Positions 7,950-17,121 of a stretch of 64,000 nt of DNA are shown here, piece after piece (position 1 is the stretch's first letter; each line of letters begins with the position of its first letter). The notes under the pieces were generated by a model, which ran no database searches, had not been told where the DNA came from, and saw only the letters and a program-made list of their open reading frames with translations. The stretch is taken from assembly GCA_963811365.1 (NCBI GenBank), contig CAWEQW010000002.1:511141-575140 (forward strand), written 5' to 3'. This DNA is from CAWEQW01 sp963811365 (GTDB lineage Bacteria; Actinomycetota; Actinomycetes; Propionibacteriales; Nocardioidaceae). The position numbers were made by a program, and so were the translations under genes.

Positions 7950-9031
7950 CGGGTCGGTCCTTCCTGGTCGTCAGTCGGGTCGTCAGTCGGGTCGTCAGTC
8001 GGGTGGTCGGTGGGGTGCGGGGCCTGTTCGTCGGACGGCCAGCCCCTCGTCGTCCGGACGGCGCCGTCGGCCGCCACGAGCCTGGCGGCCACGCCGCGGT
8101 GCTCCAGCCACGCGACCGCGCCGTCCCCCAGCACCAGCGCCGCGGTGGAGGCGACGTTGGCGGCGACGCAGGTCGGACCGGTCGTCGTCACGGTCCGCCA
8201 GCGCTCGGCCGCCGGTGCTCCGGTGCGGGGGTCGACGACGTGGTGCACCGGACCGGTCGGTCCGTGCCACCGTCGCCCGGTCGTGCTGGAGGTGGCCAGG
8301 CCACCGCCGCCGAGCCAGACCGTGACCGCGTCGGCGTCGTGAGCGTCGACGTCGGGCCGCTCGCTGATCCGCACCGGGTGGCCTGCGCCGGGATCCGCGC
8401 CGGGATCCGGGCCGTCGATGCGGACGTCGCCGCCCAGGCTCACCACGACGGCACAGCCGAGGGCGTCGAGCACGCTGCGGGCCACCAGGTCGCCGGCCCA
8501 CGCCTTGGCGGTGGCGCCCAGGTCCAGCGCGCAGCCTTCCGGCACTCGTACCGCCCCCGGCGCGCTCGTCGCCGTCGCGGTGGGATCACCGTCCAGCGCG
8601 ACCTCGCGCCAGGCGTCGCGGCGGTGCGGCGGCAGCGCGCGGTAGGCCGTAGGGGGCTGCCGCCGGCGTACCACGTCGAGGTCCGCGTCGTAGCCGAGAT
8701 GCACCATGGTCCGGCCCAGCGTCGGGTCGACCAGCCCGTCGGTCGCGCGGGCGGCCTCGAGCGCGACGGCCACGGCGGCTACCAGCAGCGGGTCGACCTC
8801 CACCCATCGCCCGGGGGACCGGTTCACCCGGCTCAGGTCCGAGTCCGCGCGGAACCGGCTGCAGGTGCGGTCCACCGCGTCGAGGACGTCCTGCGCGACC
8901 CGCACGGCTGCGGGGAGCAGGTCGCGCCGGGTGGCCAGCCAGGCGTAGGTGCCCAGCGCGGTCCACCGGGCGCTCGCGCCGTCGGAGGCCTCGGGGGTCA
9001 GTCGGCCGCCGGGCGCGACGGTCGTGCTCAC
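7946..9031 (-). CDS. apbE: FAD:protein FMN transferase (ApbE family)
   Basis: The 361-residue protein has the ApbE hallmarks: LGTYAWLATR near the start, FRADSDLSRVNRS, the LDLGATAKAWAGD motif for flavin and Mg binding, SLGGDVRIDG, and a C-terminal HHVVDPRTG followed by TTTGPTCVAANVAS. ApbE transfers FMN from FAD to a Ser/Thr of extracytoplasmic redox proteins. There is no clear export signal. The C terminus ends in an Asp/Pro/Thr repeat of period four encoded by 12-bp DNA repeats (7969-8012). No FMN_bind target is encoded nearby, so its substrate must lie elsewhere or be unrecognised. Confidence 0.88.
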   Translation of the reverse strand: MSTTVAPGGRLTPEASDGASARWTALGTYAWLATRRDLLPAAVRVAQDVLDAVDRTCSRFRADSDLSRVNRSPGRWVEVDPLLVAAVAVALEAARATDGLVDPTLGRTMVHLGYDADLDVVRRRQPPTAYRALPPHRRDAWREVALDGDPTATATSAPGAVRVPEGCALDLGATAKAWAGDLVARSVLDALGCAVVVSLGGDVRIDGPDPGADPGAGHPVRISERPDVDAHDADAVTVWLGGGGLATSSTTGRRWHGPTGPVHHVVDPRTGAPAAERWRTVTTTGPTCVAANVASTAALVLGDGAVAWLEHRGVAARLVAADGAVRTTRGWPSDEQAPHPTDHPTDDPTDDPTDDQEGPTR

Positions 9032-9041
9032 GGCGGGCCGC

Positions 9042-9509
9042 TCAGGAGCCGCTGCTCGGAGCCGGCGCCGGTGCGGGAGCCGGCGGGGGCGGCGGGGGTG
9101 GCGGGGCGGAGAACGTGGTGGACGCACCTCCGCCGCCGCTCGAGGTCGACGGGGCCGACTGCACGGGGGCGCTGTAGCCCACCGAGCCGCCCGATGCCGG
9201 AGCCGCCACTCCGACACTGCTGACCTGGTGCACGACGTGCGTGCGGACCACCGTGCGGGACGGCCGGTGCTTGACCACAGTGATCTGCGGCGACCAGGGG
9301 AGCGGTTGCCGTGCCCGGGCAGCGGCCGCTCGGGCGAGGGCCGCTGCGGTGGCCTCGGCGTCGGCACGCGCTGCGTCGCGCTCGGTCGTCTGCTTGGCCG
9401 CCAGCCCGGTGGCCACGCCGGTCGCGGCGAAGCTCCCGAGGGCGACCACGCCGGTGGTCAACGCCACCAGGCTCTTGTACCGGTCTCGCGACCGCGGGGT
9501 GTAGCGCAT
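9042..9509 (-). CDS. Membrane-anchored protein with Pro-rich C terminus
   Basis: From the ATG at 9509, preceded by GGGAGG, the protein (155 residues) has a basic N terminus, one hydrophobic helix (about residues 12-38), an Ala/Arg-rich stretch that may be a short coiled coil, and a C-terminal half rich in Gly, Ser and then poly-Pro/Ala. It is the first gene of the redox operon, ending ten bases before apbE, and may be the membrane partner or a flavinylation target, though no standard FMN_bind motif is visible. Function is not recognised. Confidence 0.6.
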   Translation of the reverse strand: MRYTPRSRDRYKSLVALTTGVVALGSFAATGVATGLAAKQTTERDAARADAEATAAALARAAAARARQPLPWSPQITVVKHRPSRTVVRTHVVHQVSSVGVAAPASGGSVGYSAPVQSAPSTSSGGGGASTTFSAPPPPPPPPAPAPAPAPSSGS

Positions 9510-9774
9510 GGTCTCGGGGCCTCCCAGTGCCTCTCGGTCCGGTCGTTGCGGCGACCGGGTCCGACCTGCCGTACCGGACGACGACCACGCTGAGGGAGCG
9601 GAGCCCAAGGCGGCCTCATGGCTCCGTTAAGAGTGCGTCAGGGATCGGGAACGAGGCGGTCGCACGACCGGCTGCCCGCCGGCCAGGCTTGAGGAAACCT
9701 TGACGCTGCGACGAGGTGCGCATAGCGGAGGGTGTCGGAGCATCGCCCTCAGTCATTCCGTGTCAGGAGGCCCC

Positions 9775-10215
9775 ATGCGACTGTCCTCAGCGTTGCTCGG
9801 CGTCGTCGGCGCCACTGTCGGCGTCACTGTCGGCGTGCTCGGCTACCAGACCACCGCAGCCTCGTCCACTCCCGGACCGGGGCCGACCGTCGTCGCGCCC
9901 GTCGGGCGGCCACTGCCCGCTCCGCCTGCTCGCGTCACGGTCACGATGGCCCCGTGCGAGCGTGGTGCCCATCTGGTGCACGGCGTCTGCGTCACCACGG
10001 TGCATCGGAGCATCGTGATCTCCGACCCACCTCCGGCCGCGCCTGCCGCGGCCGCCGTCGCCGCGCCGGCTGCTCCCCCCCAGCCGGCGCGGCAGGCGCG
10101 GCAGATCCGGTCGGCCGCCCAGTTCGAGGCCGACGGGCACGACGACGGCCGTCACGACGACGGCCGTCACGACGACGGCGGTGGCGGCGAGCCGTCCGAG
10201 CCCGCCGACGACTGA
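9775..10215 (+). CDS. Secreted or anchored hypothetical protein with His/Asp-rich repeats
   Basis: A 146-residue protein starting at ATG 9775 after a good CAGGAGG site. The N-terminal hydrophobic helix (residues 5-28) could be a signal peptide or anchor. A Pro/Ala-rich region with two cysteines (APCERGAHLVHGVC) follows. Near the C terminus a three-fold HDDGR/HDDGG repeat, encoded by 15-bp DNA repeats, looks able to bind divalent metal. The last 49 bases overlap the 3' end of the convergent histidine kinase gene. A role in metal or envelope sensing is only a guess. Confidence 0.6.
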   Translation: MRLSSALLGVVGATVGVTVGVLGYQTTAASSTPGPGPTVVAPVGRPLPAPPARVTVTMAPCERGAHLVHGVCVTTVHRSIVISDPPPAAPAAAAVAAPAAPPQPARQARQIRSAAQFEADGHDDGRHDDGRHDDGGGGEPSEPADD

Positions 10216-11543
10216 CCGTGCGTGGACCGCGGTCCCGGTGGGTCCGGAGGAGGGACCGGCAGCCACACCCGCGCCCGGGTCCCTCCTCCGTTCGGGCCAC
10301 GCTCGAGGACGACCTCTCCCTGGTAGGTCGCCACGGTGCGGCGGACGATCTGCAGCCCCAGCCCGCTGAAGCCGGGACGCTCCTGCGGCGGTTCGGCGGA
10401 CGCCGGCAGCGTCTCCGGGTCATCGAAGCCAGGGCCCTCATCGACGACCTCGACCAGGCAGCGGCCGCCGACCCGGCGCAGCGTCACCGCGAACGCGGTG
10501 CCCTCCGGGGTGTGCGCGAAGACGTTGTCGACGAGCACGTCCACGACGTCGCGCAGGTCGCCCGGATCCACGGCGGCGGCGCAGCGCTGCCCCGGCACCC
10601 GCACCGACACGGTCCGACCCTGGTCCTCTGCCAGTGCGGACCAGAACGAGGCGCGTTCCCGGACCACCGCCGCGGCGTCGCAGCGGGCGTTCAGCGCGTG
10701 CCGGACCGGGCGCCGGGCGTCCTTGACGATCGCGTCGACCGTGCGCTGCAGCTGCCCGACGTGTCCCTGCAACCGGGCCGCCAGCTCAGCCTGGTCGACC
10801 GCCTCGCTGTCCAGCCGCAACGCCGTCAGCGGGGTGCGCAGCCGGTGCGACAGGTCTCCCACGGCGGCCCGTTCGGCAGCCAGGAGCTCGCCGACCCGAT
10901 CGGCCAGCAGGTTCATGGCCACTCCCAGCTCGGCGACCTCGGACGGCCCGGACGGCGTCGCGCGCGCGTCCAGGTCGCCCTCGCGCAGCCGGTGCGCCAC
11001 GCCGGCCAGGTCGGTGACGGGCGTGCTCACCCGGCGGCCCAGCCGGTCCGCGATCACCACCGCGGCGAGGAGAAGGAGCAGGCCGAGAAGCACGATCGAG
11101 GTCCAGGCCCGCAGCACGCCGCGGTGCAGCACGTCGGGCCCCACCACGGTGCGGACCACGTCGGTCCCCTGGCTGGTGACCACCGGCACCAGGATCCGGC
11201 GGGTGCCCTGGTCGACTACCGTGAAGGCGCTCCCCGTGCGGGCCCGCAGCACGTCGGGGTCGGTGGCCAGGCCGGGCGCCGGGGAGCCGAGCACCCGGCC
11301 GCCGGCGGTGAGCACGCTGGTGGCCGCGGGGGTGCGCTGGTCGAGCTCGTCCACCAGGGCGCGCAGCCGCGGTCCGTGACGCAGCCCGGAGACCAGGACC
11401 GCGACGTTGCGGGCCTCCTGGTCGGCGGCAGCCATCCCGCGGTCCTCGGCCATCGTGCGCACCAGCAGGCACAGCGGGATCACGAACGCGAGGATCACCG
11501 CTGATGTGGTGGCCGCGACCAGCCACGCGATCTGGCGGCGCAT
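10167..11543 (-). CDS. Two-component sensor histidine kinase (EnvZ/PhoR-like)
   Basis: The 458-residue protein has an N-terminal helix, an extracytoplasmic sensor region (about 30-160), a second helix (about 168-188), a HAMP domain, and a HisKA domain whose H-box DLSHRLRTPLTALR carries the phosphorylated histidine. An HATPase domain follows with N-box LVDNVFAHT, G1-box DEGPGFDD and G2-box GFSGLGLQI. The tail is Ser/Pro-rich. Its ATG overlaps the stop of the response regulator by one base (TGATG), so the pair is translationally coupled. The signal is unknown; the flanking genes suggest an envelope signal. Confidence 0.9.
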   Translation of the reverse strand: MRRQIAWLVAATTSAVILAFVIPLCLLVRTMAEDRGMAAADQEARNVAVLVSGLRHGPRLRALVDELDQRTPAATSVLTAGGRVLGSPAPGLATDPDVLRARTGSAFTVVDQGTRRILVPVVTSQGTDVVRTVVGPDVLHRGVLRAWTSIVLLGLLLLLAAVVIADRLGRRVSTPVTDLAGVAHRLREGDLDARATPSGPSEVAELGVAMNLLADRVGELLAAERAAVGDLSHRLRTPLTALRLDSEAVDQAELAARLQGHVGQLQRTVDAIVKDARRPVRHALNARCDAAAVVRERASFWSALAEDQGRTVSVRVPGQRCAAAVDPGDLRDVVDVLVDNVFAHTPEGTAFAVTLRRVGGRCLVEVVDEGPGFDDPETLPASAEPPQERPGFSGLGLQIVRRTVATYQGEVVLERGPNGGGTRARVWLPVPPPDPPGPRSTHGQSSAGSDGSPPPPSS

Positions 11544-12244
11544 CAGGACGTGCCGGTGTCGGCGTCCGGGGCGACCAGCCGCACCCCGACTCCTCGGACG
11601 GTCTGCAGGTAGCGCGGATGTGCGGCGCTCTCGCCGAGCTTGCGCCGCAGCCAGGACAGGTGCACGTCGACGGTCCGGTCCCCGCCGCCGTACGCCTGCT
11701 GCCAGACCTCGGCGAGCAGCGCGCGCTTCGGCACCACCTCGCCGGCGCGGGTGGCGAGTGCGTGCAGCAGGTCGAACTCCTTGCGGGAGAGCTCCACCGG
11801 GGTGCCGTCGAGAGTGACGCTGCGGGCCCTCGGGTCGATGGTGAGGCCGCCGACGACGAGGGTGGCCGGCGTGCTCGTCTCGCTGCCGCCGCGGCGCATC
11901 ACTGCCCGCATCCGGGCCGCGATCTGGTCGAGGCCGAAGGGCTTCACGACGTAGTCGTCGGCGCCGGCGTCGAGAGCCTCGACGATGGTCGCGTCGTCGT
12001 CGCGTGCGGTGATCACGATGACCGGCACGTCGCCCAGGCCGCGCAGCATCGCCAGCACCTGCAGACCGTCGATGTCCGGCAGCCCGAGGTCGAGCAGCAC
12101 CACGTCGGGCTGCGCCTTGACCACCAGCTCCAGCGCCGCCAGTCCGGTCGGCGCGACGGTGACGGCATGGCCGCGCTCGTCGAGCCCGCGGCAGAGCGCG
12201 CTGCGGATACCCGGGTCGTCCTCGACGACCAGCACCGTGCTCAT
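11543..12244 (-). CDS. OmpR-family response regulator
   Basis: The 233-residue protein has an N-terminal receiver with the acidic pair at residues 9-10 and the phospho-accepting aspartate at residue 52 (VLLDLGLPD), plus the conserved Thr and Lys of the receiver (ITARDDD, VVKPFG). The C-terminal winged-helix domain has the OmpR features ELSRKEFDLLHALA and DVHLSWLRRKLGE. It is the first gene of the two-gene operon with the histidine kinase. The 59-base gap to the divergent gene at 12304 must hold both promoters. Confidence 0.93.
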   Translation of the reverse strand: MSTVLVVEDDPGIRSALCRGLDERGHAVTVAPTGLAALELVVKAQPDVVLLDLGLPDIDGLQVLAMLRGLGDVPVIVITARDDDATIVEALDAGADDYVVKPFGLDQIAARMRAVMRRGGSETSTPATLVVGGLTIDPRARSVTLDGTPVELSRKEFDLLHALATRAGEVVPKRALLAEVWQQAYGGGDRTVDVHLSWLRRKLGESAAHPRYLQTVRGVGVRLVAPDADTGTS

Positions 12245-12303
12245 GTCTGCACGCTACGGCAGCAGGGCCGGCCCTCCGGGCGACTCGGTGGAAGAGTGGT
12301 GTC

Positions 12304-12897
12304 ATGAGGAGGTCCTGGACGGTCGGGCTGCTGGTGTGGCTGGGGGTGGTCGTGGTCGCGTCGGCGCTGACCTGGACGGTGATCAACTCCGCGGGCGACC
12401 AGGTCCTCACCGACAGCGCGCCGGTCCCGCTCCCGGCGGCCGCGCCGGAGCCTTCGCAGAGCATGCGGCCCTCGCCGTCGATGACGCGCTCGCCGGCGCA
12501 CCACCGTGGTGCGGCCGGAGCGAACCCGAGCCGTGCGACGCCGCCGGCGGCGTCTCAGCAGCCCCGGCGCTCGCGGACGGCGACCGGCTCCGCCGCGGGG
12601 ACGCAGGCCTCGCGTCCCGGGGGGCGGCAGGCCCGTACGGCCGCCCCGCTCTCCCACGACAGCACCTGGCACGCCGCCCCCGGATCGGTGACCGTCGGCT
12701 GCACCGGGAGCCGCTCGTCGCTGGTGTCCGCGACGCCGAACGACGGCTACCGCGTCGAGGTGGGTGGACCCGGTCCCGGCGAGGTGGAGGTGACCTTCAA
12801 GGGCGACGGCCGCCAGACGCAGGTGCAGGCGCTGTGCTCGTCGAGCGCCGCCCGGTTCACCGTGGAGAGCGACTCCACCGCGCCCGGGGACGAGTAG
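12304..12897 (+). CDS. Membrane-anchored hypothetical protein
   Basis: The 197-residue protein has a basic start, one hydrophobic helix (residues 7-28), a Pro/Ser/Arg linker to about residue 120 and a small C-terminal globular part with two cysteines (VGCTGSRSS, QALCSSS) that may form a disulfide outside the membrane. No family was recognised. It is divergent from the response regulator and convergent with the beta-propeller gene, and could be a target of the neighbouring two-component pair. Confidence 0.6.
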   Translation: MRRSWTVGLLVWLGVVVVASALTWTVINSAGDQVLTDSAPVPLPAAAPEPSQSMRPSPSMTRSPAHHRGAAGANPSRATPPAASQQPRRSRTATGSAAGTQASRPGGRQARTAAPLSHDSTWHAAPGSVTVGCTGSRSSLVSATPNDGYRVEVGGPGPGEVEVTFKGDGRQTQVQALCSSSAARFTVESDSTAPGDE

Positions 12898-12904
12898 CCG
12901 GCCG

Positions 12905-15202
12905 TCAGGGTCCGATGTAGCCGGTGGCCACCTTCGCGTCGTCGAAGTACGTCGTCAGCGTGCGCCCGGCCACGCTGTCCCCGATGAGCAGCTCGCCGGC
13001 CGGGTTCACCCCGAGGTCCCAGGTGCCTGCCACGCCGGGCACGGCGTTGCCGTCCAGCCACGCCTCGGCATAGCCCTGGCTGCTGTTCACCGTCAGGTGC
13101 AGCTCGAGGCTGTGCCACCCGCCCCGAGCCGGCTTCACGGTGCTGGACCTCGCGGTCCTCGTGTTGAGGTTGGTCAGCTGGAGCCGGCCGTCGGCGGCGA
13201 TCCGACCTCCCAGCATCTTCTTGCCCGCCGGGTCGTTGAGCATGAAGAGGTTCACCGGGTTGGCGCCCTGCTGGGCGACCTGGAACCACACCCGTGCGTA
13301 GAGGTCGGTCTGCGGCGTCGGCAGCAGTGCCGTAGCGGTGGCCTTGTTGACGTCCTTGGCCGCCCACGACCCGGTGTGCCTGACCGACTGCTGCACGGTG
13401 ATGCCGTTGCGCGCGGCCCACAGGTTGAGGCTCCCGGACTCGAAGCCGTCAGCGAACAACGGCTGTCCGGTGGGCTGGCGCAGCACCTGGAGGTCACTCT
13501 GGACCGACGTGTTGCCCGAGGAGTCCACGGCCTGCACGAAGTAGGAGTAGTCCTTCGTGGTCGCCACGCCGGTGTCGTCGTAGGACGAGACGGAGCCGGC
13601 CAGCGTCTTCACCAGCGCGCCGTTGCGGAACACCCGGTAGCTCGACACCCCCTGCGACGAGTCGGCCGAGGGCCAGGACAGGTGCACGCTCGTACCGTCT
13701 GCGGACCGGCTGCCGGTGAGCAGGGGGGCCGACGGCGGCACGGTGTCACCAGAGGTCCGCGGCTTGTAGTAGGCCAGCCGACCGCCCGCTGTCGCGACCA
13801 GCATCCCGTCGTCGGCGAACACGGGCTGGGCGAAGCCGGAGAGCCCGGTGACGAAGTTGACCACCTTCCCGGTGCCCGCGTCGACCAGCGGCAGGCCGAT
13901 CGTGGCGCCGGCATCCGTGACGTACTCCGGCGCGGCGACCACGCCTCCCGCGCTCATCGACGGGCTGCCGAGGACGATGCCGCCGAGGCCCGTCTCCCAC
14001 TGGACGGTGCCGGTGTTCGGGTCCAGCCGGCGGATCGACCCCTGGTAGCCGACGTTGTCGACGGTCGTGGGGTTGCTCGCCTCGTAGAGGGAGGTGCCGT
14101 TCCAGATCGGCGCCGCCAGGCAGGCCCTGGTGCCGGCGGGGGTACCGAGCCCGACCTTGAGCTTCCACACCGCTCCCGCGGCCAGGTCGTCGCGCCGCCA
14201 GGCGTACAGCACGCCGTTCTTGTTGCACGCGGCGACCAGCGGGGTGTCCACCCCGGCCACGGAAGCGTGGAACAGCGTGGGGGAGGAGGCGAAGTCGGGG
14301 TCACCAGGACGGTCCGTGGGAGGCACCGTCCAGATCGACCTCGTGGCGAGCGTGGTGCCGTCGAGCCGGACCACCGAGTAGTCGTCGCCCTGGGGCGCCG
14401 GCGGGCTGGGGCCGCTGCCCGTGGTCACGTAGACGTCACCGGTGGCCGTGTCGAGTGCCGGGCTGGTCCAGACGCCCGAGCCCACCGCCCCCGACGGCAT
14501 GCCCCAGTACGACGCCTGCAACGAGCCGGTCCTCTGGTCGAACGACTGCAGGCCGCCACGGACCCACGGCTTGTCGCAGTTGGAGCTGACACCCATGTAG
14601 ACGTGCCCGTTGGCGACCACCGGTGAGGCCCAGTTGAAGATGTCGTTGATGACGGAGGAGGGAAGCGTCTCGCCGACCTGGGCGCGCCACCGCTGCGTCC
14701 CTGTGGCGGCGTCCAGGGCGTAGACGTTGCCGTCCGGTGCTCCGACGTACACGGTCGGCTTGCCGCTGCCGGGGTCCGGAGCGATCGCCGCGGTGGACAC
14801 GAAGCCTTTCGCGGCGCACGTCGTGGCGGGCTGCCACCCGAGCAGCTTCTTCCAGATCACGGCGCCGGTGCTGAGGTTCAGCGCGTAGAACCACCCGGTG
14901 TTCGCCCCGATGTACACGGTGCCGTCGTACACCGTCGGGCTCGCGTAGAACCTCTTGGGCGGCTGCCCCGCCTGCGACGGCGAGTCGGGGTCGAAGTTCC
15001 ACAGCCGCTTGAGGGTCTGCGCGCTCGACGGGGTGACGTTCGTGGCCTCCGATGACGAGGAGTGCCCGCCGTCGAGGAGGTACGACGTCCAGTTGTGCGT
15101 CGTCGCGCCCACCACCGCGCCCACCGCTCCCACGAGGAGGAGCGCGGTCACGGCGACCAGGACGGTGCCGCGCCGAAGGCGCTGCGTCAGACGTGCGTGC
15201 AT
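12905..15202 (-). CDS. Secreted PQQ-type beta-propeller protein with fibronectin type III domain
   Basis: The 765-residue protein begins with a signal or anchor helix (residues 12-33). Residues about 50-470 contain PQQ-like blades (SPTVYDGTVYIGANTG, GNVYALDAATGTQRW, GVLYAWRRDDL) with a few cysteines, as in outer-surface quinoprotein-like propellers. A fibronectin type III module follows at about 480-570 (PPSAPLLTGSR ... SYFVQAVDSSGNTS). The last 180 residues look like a LamG/concanavalin-type sandwich (FADGFESGSLNLW ... TYFDDAKVATGYIGP). No catalytic residue can be named; an adhesion or carbohydrate-binding role at the surface is inferred. Confidence 0.75.
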   Translation of the reverse strand: MHARLTQRLRRGTVLVAVTALLLVGAVGAVVGATTHNWTSYLLDGGHSSSSEATNVTPSSAQTLKRLWNFDPDSPSQAGQPPKRFYASPTVYDGTVYIGANTGWFYALNLSTGAVIWKKLLGWQPATTCAAKGFVSTAAIAPDPGSGKPTVYVGAPDGNVYALDAATGTQRWRAQVGETLPSSVINDIFNWASPVVANGHVYMGVSSNCDKPWVRGGLQSFDQRTGSLQASYWGMPSGAVGSGVWTSPALDTATGDVYVTTGSGPSPPAPQGDDYSVVRLDGTTLATRSIWTVPPTDRPGDPDFASSPTLFHASVAGVDTPLVAACNKNGVLYAWRRDDLAAGAVWKLKVGLGTPAGTRACLAAPIWNGTSLYEASNPTTVDNVGYQGSIRRLDPNTGTVQWETGLGGIVLGSPSMSAGGVVAAPEYVTDAGATIGLPLVDAGTGKVVNFVTGLSGFAQPVFADDGMLVATAGGRLAYYKPRTSGDTVPPSAPLLTGSRSADGTSVHLSWPSADSSQGVSSYRVFRNGALVKTLAGSVSSYDDTGVATTKDYSYFVQAVDSSGNTSVQSDLQVLRQPTGQPLFADGFESGSLNLWAARNGITVQQSVRHTGSWAAKDVNKATATALLPTPQTDLYARVWFQVAQQGANPVNLFMLNDPAGKKMLGGRIAADGRLQLTNLNTRTARSSTVKPARGGWHSLELHLTVNSSQGYAEAWLDGNAVPGVAGTWDLGVNPAGELLIGDSVAGRTLTTYFDDAKVATGYIGP

Positions 15203-15386
15203 GGAGGACCCCTAGCGTGACGTGTCCTTCGCACGGTCCGCGCTGAGGGTGGGCGGCGCCATGCCCGGAGCAGAATGTCGCCCCAACGGGCCAGTCGGCT
15301 CCACCCCGCGGAGTCACGACGGGTCCGGAGTCTCCGACACGCGAGAGCTGCGCGGTTCGGGGGACTCGGCGCAGCCGGGGTTCCGG

Positions 15387-16268
15387 TCAGACGTCGAGCA
15401 GCCGGCCGGTCTCGGCGACGAGCCGCCCCCGGAGCGGGACACCGCGCTCGGCGAAGCGGCGCTGGGCGGCGACGTACTCCTGCTTGCCCTCCGGTGTCTC
15501 GATCCGCACGGGGTCGTAGCCGAGGGCGCTGAGGTCGTACGGCGAGGCCCGCATGTCGAGCACCCGGATGTCGCGGGCCAGCGCGAAGCAGTCGGCGACC
15601 AGCTCCGAGGGGATCATCGGGGAGAGCCGGAAGGCGTGCTTGTAGAGGTCCATGCCGGCGTGCAGGCAGCCCGGCTGCTCGAACGCCGCGCGGTCGTTGC
15701 GACCGGGCTGCAGGACGTTGCGCGCACGGGCGGCGTCGGTGAAGAACCGGAACGCGTCGAAGTGCGAGCAGGCGACGCGGTGCCCCTCCACGACGCTGTC
15801 GGTGCCGCGTGCGCCGAGCCTGAGCGGCCACGACGCGTGCCGGACCTGCTCCTGGTCGAGCCGGTAGACCATCGCCCACTCGTGCAGGCCGAAGCAGCCG
15901 AGCTGCGGAGGTCGCCCCGCGGTGGCGGTCAGCAGTTCGTGCAGCGCGGCGACCAACCGTGCCTGGGCGCGGACGTGCTCGTCGGCGACGCGGACCACGG
16001 CAGCGTCACGGACGTAGCCCCTCCACATGGCGTGCTCGTCGGCGCCGGTCAGCGCGACGCCGTACCCGGGGTGCCAACGGCGCAGCGCGGCGGGTCGCTG
16101 GGTGTAGTAGGTGAACAGGAAGTCCTCGACGGGGTGCGGGTCCCGAGCCCGTCGCCGGGCGAGATGCGGGGTCAGCCAGGCGTCGACCCGTGCGGCGTGC
16201 GCGTCCTGCCGGGCCCGCCAGGTCCGCTCGCCGAGGACGACCGTCGTGCAGCTGTCCGCCGTGTCCAC
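15387..16268 (-). CDS. Protein of the actinobacterial '3-methyladenine DNA glycosylase' family
   Basis: The 293-residue protein (GTG at 16268) has conserved blocks of a family that is usually labelled 3-methyladenine DNA glycosylase in actinobacteria: HPVEDFLFTYYTQRP, GCFGLHEWAMVYRL, HFDAFRFFTDAA and QPGCLHAGMDLYKHAF. It has no helix-hairpin-helix motif of the AlkA type and I know of no biochemical proof for the name, so enzyme activity is uncertain. Several His and Asp residues in these blocks could bind metal. It is divergent from the FAH hydrolase gene. Confidence 0.6.
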   Translation of the reverse strand: MDTADSCTTVVLGERTWRARQDAHAARVDAWLTPHLARRRARDPHPVEDFLFTYYTQRPAALRRWHPGYGVALTGADEHAMWRGYVRDAAVVRVADEHVRAQARLVAALHELLTATAGRPPQLGCFGLHEWAMVYRLDQEQVRHASWPLRLGARGTDSVVEGHRVACSHFDAFRFFTDAARARNVLQPGRNDRAAFEQPGCLHAGMDLYKHAFRLSPMIPSELVADCFALARDIRVLDMRASPYDLSALGYDPVRIETPEGKQEYVAAQRRFAERGVPLRGRLVAETGRLLDV

Positions 16269-16320
16269 AGGGTCGAGGGTAGTCAGCCGGCCGGCCGGCC
16301 GGCGAAGGTAGGCTCCCTGG

Positions 16321-17121
16321 GTGCGCATCGCGAGATTCACGACCGGGGACGACCCCCAGTACGGCATCGTCACCGGCGACGTCGACGACCTCGGCATCCC
16401 GGCGGAGGACACCGTGGTGGTCGCGCTCGCCGGTGACCCGCTCCACGTGGGCATGAACCCCACCGACACCCAGCACGCCCTCGCGGACGTCCGGCTGCTG
16501 GCCCCGGTGCTCCCGCGCAGCAAGGTCGTCGGGATCGGCAGGAACTATGCGGCGCACGCCTCTGAGATGGGCGGTGACGTGCCGACGGAGCCGCTGATCT
16601 TCCTCAAGCCGAACACGTCGGTGGTCGGGCCCGGCGACCCGATCTTCTACCCCCGGCAGACCAGGAGCCTCCACTTCGAGGGCGAGCTGGCCGTGGTGAT
16701 CGGTCGGATCTGCCGCGAGGTCGCGCCCGAGCGGGTGCCGGACGTGGTCTATGGCTACACGGTCGGCAACGACGTGACCGCGCGCGACCTGCAGAGGAGC
16801 GACGTGCAGTTCACCCGCGCCAAGGGCTTCGACTCCTTCTGCCCGCTCGGACCCTGGATCGAGACCGAGCTCGACACCTCCGACCTCGCCGTGACCACGC
16901 ACCTCAACGGCGACCTGAAGCAGGACGGCAGGACCAAGGACATGGTCTTCGACGTGCCGGCGCTGGTCGCCTACGTCTCGTCGGTGATGACCCTGCTCCC
17001 CGGCGACGTGATCCTCACCGGGACCCCGGACGGCGTCGGTCCCATGGAGGTCGGCGACGAGGTCGAGGTGAGCGTCGCCGGCATCGGATCCCTGACCAAC
17101 AAGGTGGTTTCTCGTGACTGA
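16321..17121 (+). CDS. Fumarylacetoacetate hydrolase family protein
   Basis: The 266-residue protein has the FAH fold with metal ligands in HFEGELAVVIG (the ExE pair) and NDVTARDLQ, and the family end motif GDVILTGTPDGVGP. Family members hydrolyse or decarboxylate diketo acids such as oxaloacetate or homoprotocatechuate-derived intermediates with Mg; the actual substrate is unknown. The GTG start is the first codon of the conserved domain. The 3' end overlaps gltX by eight bases, which makes this a two-gene operon often seen in actinobacteria. Confidence 0.88.
   Translation: MRIARFTTGDDPQYGIVTGDVDDLGIPAEDTVVVALAGDPLHVGMNPTDTQHALADVRLLAPVLPRSKVVGIGRNYAAHASEMGGDVPTEPLIFLKPNTSVVGPGDPIFYPRQTRSLHFEGELAVVIGRICREVAPERVPDVVYGYTVGNDVTARDLQRSDVQFTRAKGFDSFCPLGPWIETELDTSDLAVTTHLNGDLKQDGRTKDMVFDVPALVAYVSSVMTLLPGDVILTGTPDGVGPMEVGDEVEVSVAGIGSLTNKVVSRD

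Noticed and set aside
7969..8012. 12-bp repeats as a regulatory array upstream of the heme protein gene
   Set aside because: They are the coding DNA for the Asp/Pro/Thr repeat tail of ApbE.
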